The notes below the pieces were generated by a model. It was not told the DNA's origin. It made no database searches and was given only the letters and a program-made list of their open reading frames with translations. This document shows positions 34,512 through 38,235 of a stretch of 38,235 bases of DNA, piece by piece. Numbering within the stretch: the first letter of the stretch is position 1; the number at the start of each line of letters is the position of its first letter. This stretch comes from Bacteroidales bacterium (lineage in GTDB: Bacteria > Bacteroidota > Bacteroidia > Bacteroidales > P3): positions 1-38,235 of the forward strand of contig JAKSMQ010000015.1 of the NCBI GenBank assembly GCA_024400565.1. The letters are read 5' to 3'. Position numbers and translations under genes: made by a program.

Positions 34512-35147
34512 TTAGAAGAGTCCGTTGAATTCGGCATCAATCTTGTTGATGATAACACCCAAGTCTTCGGGATTGTCGGCGAAATTGAGTTCTTCGATAT
34601 CCACTATCAGCAACTTGCCCTTGCCCGTCTCCTCAATCTGATTGGCATATTCGTCAATCCATTTCTCGTAGCGCTCGTTGAGCGAAGTCAGATAGTCGAG
34701 GCGGATGGCATTCTCATATTCACGGCCCCGTCGCTGAATCTGACGGATGAGCGAAGGAACGTCGCCACGAAGATAAATCAGCAGATCGGGAGGCTCGAGG
34801 AAAGAGAGCATCAGTTCGAAGAGCGCCAGGTAGTTGTCATAGTCGCGTGAGTTCATCAGGCCCATCCCTTGCAGGTTGGGAGCAAAGATATAAGCATCCT
34901 CAAAGAGAGTTCTGTCCTGGATAAAGTCTTTGCCCGAACGCTTGATGTCAATCAGCTGGCGGAAGCGAGTGTGAAGGAAATAGATCTGGAGATTGAAACT
35001 CCAACGACGCATATCCTCATAAAAACTGTTGATGTAGGGATTGTTGTCTGTGCTCTCATAGAGCCCCTCATAGCCATAATGCTTGGCCAGAAGCTGAGTC
35101 AGAGTGGTCTTTCCCGAACCTATATTTCCTGCTATCGCTATATGCAT
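34512..35147 (-). CDS. Deoxynucleoside kinase (deoxyguanosine/deoxyadenosine type)
   Basis: The P-loop is GNIGSGKTT (residues 7-15), then YESTDNNPYINSFYEDM with the substrate-pocket residues, LQIYFLHTRFRQ and DRTLFEDAYIFA. The last has DRT where the family usually has ERS or DRS, so this conserved serine is a threonine here. A lid region (IQRRGREYE) follows. It phosphorylates deoxynucleosides for salvage in the cytoplasm. Purine versus pyrimidine choice cannot be read from the sequence alone. It is the first gene of the minus-strand run and has a -7 element at 35313-35320. Confidence 0.88.
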   Translation of the reverse strand: MHIAIAGNIGSGKTTLTQLLAKHYGYEGLYESTDNNPYINSFYEDMRRWSFNLQIYFLHTRFRQLIDIKRSGKDFIQDRTLFEDAYIFAPNLQGMGLMNSRDYDNYLALFELMLSFLEPPDLLIYLRGDVPSLIRQIQRRGREYENAIRLDYLTSLNERYEKWIDEYANQIEETGKGKLLIVDIEELNFADNPEDLGVIINKIDAEFNGLF

Positions 35148-35312
35148 GATGCCTTACGTTTTTCTTAGTGTTATCAAGTCTAATAAAGGATATTCCTTAT
35201 TAATAATATCGGCAACAGAGAGCAAAATATACCATCCCGAGCATACCCGTCAGAGGGCGTTCCTACTGATAGATAACCATATAACCGAGTCTGCACTCTG
35301 CTATCGAAAGAG

Positions 35313-35320
35313 CAAATATA
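35313..35320 (-). promoter_or_regulatory. -7 promoter element for the kinase-kdsB run
   Basis: On the minus strand this reads TATATTTG followed by CTC, fitting TAnnTTTG. The leader to the ATG at 35147 would be about 160 nt. Confidence 0.55.
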
Positions 35321-35501
35321 CGAAAAAAAACTAAAACCCCAACTTTTTTTTGAGTTTTGGAGAATCATTCCGGACAAGATTCAGATTCAGAAATCTTCTA
35401 TTGTCACAAATATCACTATTGGACCGGGCCAGAAAGAACAGCCCGACCGATAAGTTTTCGCCATCTTTCCAAGCCTTTTGCCGGCCGAAGAACATCTTCC
35501 G

Positions 35502-35567
35502 TCGCACACCAAGCCCACTCAACCTCCATTTAACCTCCACCTAGCGTCCACTTAAAGTCCACCCAAA
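35502..35567 (+). repeat. Six 11-bp units in phase
   Basis: Units such as CTCCATTTAAC (35524), CTCCACCTAGC (35535), GTCCACTTAAA (35546) and GTCCACCCAAA (35557) share tCCAc....A. The whole 730-bp gap 35148-35877 holds no supported gene, only this tract, its inverted partner and two promoters. Confidence 0.8.
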
Positions 35568-35601
35568 TGTTAAAAAGTGGGAATTGAGTGGACGCTAGGT
35601 G
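35538..35601 (+). repeat. Perfect 15-bp inverted repeat around the 11-bp tract
   Basis: CACCTAGCGTCCACT (35538-35552) returns as its exact reverse complement at 35587-35601, with a 34-bp loop. It could form a hairpin in RNA or a cruciform in DNA. Confidence 0.85.
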
Positions 35602-35722
35602 CCGAGAATGTGGAGAGAATGTGCTGTCAACAGGCCTCCAGTCCAAGACAATCAAGGTTTTTCCGCGTACTTTACTCACCCATCTCGTAAAGATATTAGG
35701 TCCCAGAGATGTCAAAATAAAT

Positions 35723-35753
35723 TTTGCCATATCATCCGGATGTTGTATCTTTG
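35723..35753 (+). promoter_or_regulatory. Bacteroidota promoter for the exported unknown at 35878
   Basis: TTTG at 35723-35726 and TATCTTTG at 35746-35753 are 19 nt apart. The leader to the ATG at 35878 is about 118 nt. Confidence 0.8.
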
Positions 35754-35877
35754 CATAAAAAGATGCGCAAGTCGACTTTATTTTAACAAATTAATTTTCA
35801 CCCCAAAGCGCAAAAAAATTATTGATACACACATCTTCTTTTAAAACTAATTACAAATCACTTTATCCAATAGGTTT

Positions 35878-36402
35878 ATGAAATACAAAAAATCTCTGTA
35901 TGTAATGAAGCTCAAATCAAATCTCATACTTGTATTAATTTTGACGCTTGCCACTTATGCAAACGCTCAAAGGGGCACAAATCTGACGAGTGAACAATCT
36001 TTCCCTCAATTCCATACCTTGGCTGTATTATCCGACACAACCTGTTACATTAAAATTATGCACGATTACAAGATAGCGCAACTGATGGACAGTTTAGCCT
36101 CTGCCAAGAAATCGGGCGAATGCTTGAATGATTTTGCCGTCAAAGTAATGAGAGCCAGATTAACTCTATTACAGGAAATTAGCAATAAATATTATCCGAG
36201 GAACACCATGGAGAACATCCGATGTATTTTATACAATTTATACCGTTTGACAGGGATTAAACATAAAGAAGATCATGATTTCTTCGGATATACATTTATC
36301 TCATCATACTCAATATCACAATATGAGAAATGGCTGGAGTCAAATAAAGAGAGACTATGTATCGATCCAGTCTCCAGGATTTTGTTTGTTACGCAAGAGT
36401 AA
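35878..36402 (+). CDS. Exported protein of unknown function (174 aa)
   Basis: A signal peptide covers about residues 10-30 (MKLKSNLILVLILTLATYANAQ); the ATG at 35905 (MKLKSN) is as likely a start as 35878. The mature part is mostly helical (MHDYKIAQLMDSLASAKKSG, then VMRARLTLLQEISNKYY) and has three cysteines. No family is recognised. A strong promoter precedes it. Its last codons (LFVTQE) and 3' flank are repeated at 37064-37195. The repeat ends a frame reading LFLFVPQE, so a second copy of this gene, or a paralogue, once stood there. Confidence 0.6.
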   Translation: MKYKKSLYVMKLKSNLILVLILTLATYANAQRGTNLTSEQSFPQFHTLAVLSDTTCYIKIMHDYKIAQLMDSLASAKKSGECLNDFAVKVMRARLTLLQEISNKYYPRNTMENIRCILYNLYRLTGIKHKEDHDFFGYTFISSYSISQYEKWLESNKERLCIDPVSRILFVTQE

Positions 36403-36510
36403 TCAAATGATTTTATCTACAGGACCCCAAAAGACCATTATTTTCTCAAGCCTAAGTTGATTGCTATGAAAACACGAAGAGTCCCAGCCCAGACTCCTCA
36501 AAAAAGACAA
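36380..36510 (+). repeat. 131-bp direct repeat, copy A
   Basis: This copy is nearly identical to 37064-37195, with about four substitutions and one A of length difference. It covers the last codons of the 35878 gene, the spacer and the first 15 codons of the zinc-ribbon gene. Confidence 0.9.
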
Positions 36511-36635
36511 GGAATGCCATATCGTCAGGCAAATGCCCCAGATGTGGAGGGAACTTGGTATTGAGAAACGGGAGGTTTGGCCCCTTTTATGGCTGTTCGA
36601 ACTATCCTAGATGTACGTATACTGCCAATAAATAA
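36466..36635 (+). pseudogene. Topoisomerase-type C4 zinc-ribbon small protein, frameshifted at an A6 run
   Basis: ATG 36466 opens MKTRRVPAQTPQK. The next frame over then reads TRNAISSGKCPRCGGNLVLR, NGRFGPFYGCSNYPRCTYTANK and TAA (36633-36635). The CxxC...C....C ribbon is the zf-C4 domain that ends topoisomerase I and some nucleases. The two halves join if the run at 36500-36505 has seven A instead of six. The second copy of this sequence (37184-37190) has exactly seven. Restored, it is a 56-residue zinc-ribbon protein. It is either broken, switched by slippage, or a sequencing length error. Confidence 0.6.
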
Positions 36636-36653
36636 TAAATAAACTTACAAATT

Positions 36654-36992
36654 GTGCAAAATAGTAAAAACGGACATATTTGTAACTTAAAAGTACTGGA
36701 AAACAGATACAATTCAGGGCCGATTGTTTCGTTCAAAGGAATATCCATTTTTTTCGCTCTGTTTAATCTTTATCTGTTTGCCTTGATTAAGATAAAAAGA
36801 ATTAATAAGGCAAAAGTGTTTAAATGTTGTATTTGTGGGAAATATGAGTGGAAATGCCCAAATTGCAGTTCGGTAGAGGTGTTGGACGTCGTGCCTCGCT
36901 TACATAAATGTAAGGAATGTAATAAGATGTCTTATTTTGATCCATACATTAATTCTTTTATTTACCTCTTTCAAAATGGGAAAAGACCGTAG
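36654..36992 (+). CDS. Small membrane protein with zinc-ribbon motifs (112 aa)
   Basis: The frame starts at GTG 36654; a later start is possible. A hydrophobic segment (about 31-48; ISIFFALFNLYLFALIKI) is followed by a basic patch and two CxxC pairs (CCICGKYEWKCPNC, then HKCKECNKM), which look like a rubredoxin-type or treble-clef zinc site on the cytoplasmic side. Base composition is more AT-rich than the neighbours, suggesting recent gain. It sits between the two copies of the 131-bp repeat. No family is named. Confidence 0.5.
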   Translation: MQNSKNGHICNLKVLENRYNSGPIVSFKGISIFFALFNLYLFALIKIKRINKAKVFKCCICGKYEWKCPNCSSVEVLDVVPRLHKCKECNKMSYFDPYINSFIYLFQNGKRP

Positions 36993-37063
36993 ACAACCTC
37001 TAATAATCAAATCATTGTTAACGTAGTGGCGATATAACAGCTTTATTTCGATTCCTATTCTAT

Positions 37064-37195
37064 TTTTGTTTGTTCCGCAAGAGTAATCAAATGGTTTTAT
37101 CTACAGGACCCCAAAAGACCATTATTTTCTCAAACCTAAGTTGATTGCTATGAAAACACGAAGAGTCCTAGCCCAGACTCCTCAAAAAAAGACAA
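37064..37195 (+). repeat. 132-bp direct repeat, copy B
   Basis: It repeats 36380-36510. The zinc-ribbon start at 37150 (MKTRRVLAQTPQKKTRIDF) runs into a stop after 19 codons because the sequence diverges right after the repeat. 36993-37379 holds nothing else recognisable. Confidence 0.9.
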
Positions 37196-37328
37196 GAATA
37201 GATTTCTAAATCAGAAAACAATTTTCATTTCCTATAGAATCCGAACAATCGGATTCCTGAGTCAGAAAAGTTCCCAAGTATTTAATCATTTTTTCTCAGA
37301 AAAATATCGGTAAATCAAAAATATTAGC

Positions 37329-37336
37329 TATCTTTG
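37329..37336 (+). promoter_or_regulatory. -7 promoter element TATCTTTG
   Basis: TATCTTTGCA lies 74 bp before the ATG at 37410 and fits the -7 element of the protease-like gene. Confidence 0.6.
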
Positions 37337-37409
37337 CAAATTGAAACAAAGATAAAGGAAGAGACGAATCTGCCTGTCTTTGACAAAGAAAACGAATACG
37401 GACCCGACT

Positions 37410-37916
37410 ATGAACGGCAAACGCACCCGCCAATATGTGGGAATCATTTGCGCCCTTTTGGCCTACTACCTCATCCACGAGGGAGCACACCTTGTTTCGG
37501 CACTTTGTATGGGGACCTTCAAGAGCATCAATCTGATGGCATTGGGTGTACAGATTGATATCTTCCGGGACCAGATGACCGACACCCAACTGGGATGGTT
37601 CTGCCTGGTTGGACCTCTTGCCACTTTTATAGCTGGCATAGTGATGGTTATCCTAGCCCCAAAGTTTTGTTCATTACAATCAAAGATGGGAAAAGCCATT
37701 TGCTATTATATCACTATTGCCATCCTGATTCTCGACCCACTTTACATAGGATTTCTGTATCGTTTTGTAGGAGGAGGCGATATGAATGGCATCAGACTTC
37801 TGATTCCCGAGACAGTAGCCAGCATCCTATTCCTTATCATACTTGCTGTCAACCTCATCCTCTTCTTCAAACTGGTTCTGCCCCAATACAAGAGAAGCTT
37901 TCAAACGGAAGAATAA
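37410..37916 (+). CDS. Small M50-like membrane metalloprotease (168 aa)
   Basis: I start at ATG 37410 (MNGKRTRQYVG); a TTG at 37380 is in frame but less likely. The first membrane helix carries HEGAH (about 23-27), an HExxH zinc motif. The third-helix region has VGPLATFIAG, like the GPLANF motif of M50 proteases. A later helix has LILDPLYIGF with an Asp (about 109) where M50 has its third ligand (LDG-type). Four to five membrane helices fit. M50 enzymes cut within the membrane to release regulators. At 168 residues it is a minimal form without a PDZ domain. It overlaps or abuts the next frame. Confidence 0.6.
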   Translation: MNGKRTRQYVGIICALLAYYLIHEGAHLVSALCMGTFKSINLMALGVQIDIFRDQMTDTQLGWFCLVGPLATFIAGIVMVILAPKFCSLQSKMGKAICYYITIAILILDPLYIGFLYRFVGGGDMNGIRLLIPETVASILFLIILAVNLILFFKLVLPQYKRSFQTEE

Positions 37917-38202
37917 TGCTATCAACAACCTGAGCGATGAAGTTGACCAATATGTATTACAAAGCAACGGCCAGATGCTTTATCATGAAGCCCTTGAACA
38001 ATGTGCACGCCATAACGATCTTGCAAACGACTTGCTTGAAATGTACAATGACGTAAAGGTTTCTTTCTCAAAGCCTGAGCCATTGGAGGACAGAGGATCT
38101 ATCAAAAGATGGAGCATTAAAGAATACAAGTCTGGAATTACTTTTGAGTTTTCTATCGACCCAGATCAAGGAAACTACGATATGGTGACCTCTAAAAATT
38201 AG
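37843..38202 (+). CDS. Unknown protein following the M50-like gene; start uncertain
   Basis: The frame is open from a TTG at 37843, inside the M50-like gene in another frame. The first 25 codons there are shadow sequence. Real coding seems to begin near 37917 (NAINNLSDEVDQYVLQSNG) although no ATG is present before 37975 (MLYHEALEQCARHNDL). The rest is a small soluble protein (FEFSIDPDQGNYDMV) of unknown family. The true start may be a rare codon or a coupled restart at the M50 stop. It is the last gene of the window. Confidence 0.4.
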   Translation: MLSTSSSSSNWFCPNTREAFKRKNNAINNLSDEVDQYVLQSNGQMLYHEALEQCARHNDLANDLLEMYNDVKVSFSKPEPLEDRGSIKRWSIKEYKSGITFEFSIDPDQGNYDMVTSKN

Positions 38203-38235
38203 TAAAAGTGAGAAACATTATCTTGAATGCCTTTT

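Overview
The window looks like a chromosome segment from a Bacteroidales bacterium (Bacteroidota; a Prevotella-, Bacteroides- or Paludibacter-like gut or oral lineage). The signs are the Bacteroidota promoter form (TTTG, 19-20 nt, TAnnTTTG, usually followed by C), a type IX secretion sorting domain, a CarboxypepD-regulatory-like outer-membrane barrel protein, short lipoproteins with charged residues after the lipid cysteine, a GH95 fucosidase, a HU-plus-SPOR protein and a full lipid A / Kdo / peptidoglycan gene set. No rRNA, tRNA or CRISPR array was recognised.

Layout. 1-2050 is decayed mobile DNA: an IS5-type transposase broken by three short palindromic insertions, an 11-bp tandem repeat and an IS3-type orfA scrap. 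2049-6372 carries a small exported protein, a TonB-receptor-like barrel, an Imm40-like orphan immunity protein and an exported unknown. 6403-9504 (minus) is a three-gene unit: ECF sigma factor, joined in frame to an exported barrel protein, then a single-pass membrane protein and a GIN-like/barrel protein. 9505-10246 is non-coding, with a 132-bp tract of 11-bp units and a composite palindromic repeat. 10247-16214 holds a PlsC-type acyltransferase, a CNNM/CBS protein, a HU protein and a GH95 fucosidase. 16419-20820 (minus) holds a T9SS cargo protein, murF, two lipoproteins and a DUF1905 protein. 20992-26226 (plus) is guaA, a LysM/periplasmic-binding protein, lpxC and lpxA. 26227-27196 is non-coding decay. 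27197-35147 (minus) is htpG, rsmI, yebC, trmB, a HU/SPOR protein, kdsB and a deoxynucleoside kinase. 35148-38235 is accessory: an exported unknown, a frameshifted zinc-ribbon gene inside a 131-bp direct repeat, a second zinc-ribbon membrane protein, a small M50-like membrane protease and an unknown protein.

How the genes fit together. Most genes serve the envelope: Kdo activation (kdsB), lipid A (lpxC, lpxA), peptidoglycan (murF, LysM and SPOR proteins), phospholipid acylation, and exported or outer-membrane proteins. RNA and translation housekeeping (rsmI, trmB, yebC), nucleotide metabolism (guaA, deoxynucleoside kinase) and folding (htpG) are interleaved.

The least-explained signals are: (1) a family of short palindromic elements whose stems change sequence but stay self-complementary around a fixed CACTG core, three of which broke one transposase; (2) five intergenic tracts in a strict 11-bp phase, with different unit sequences at each site; (3) an ECF sigma factor fused to an exported barrel protein across an A6 slippery run; (4) an lpxC lacking the FabZ half usual in this phylum.
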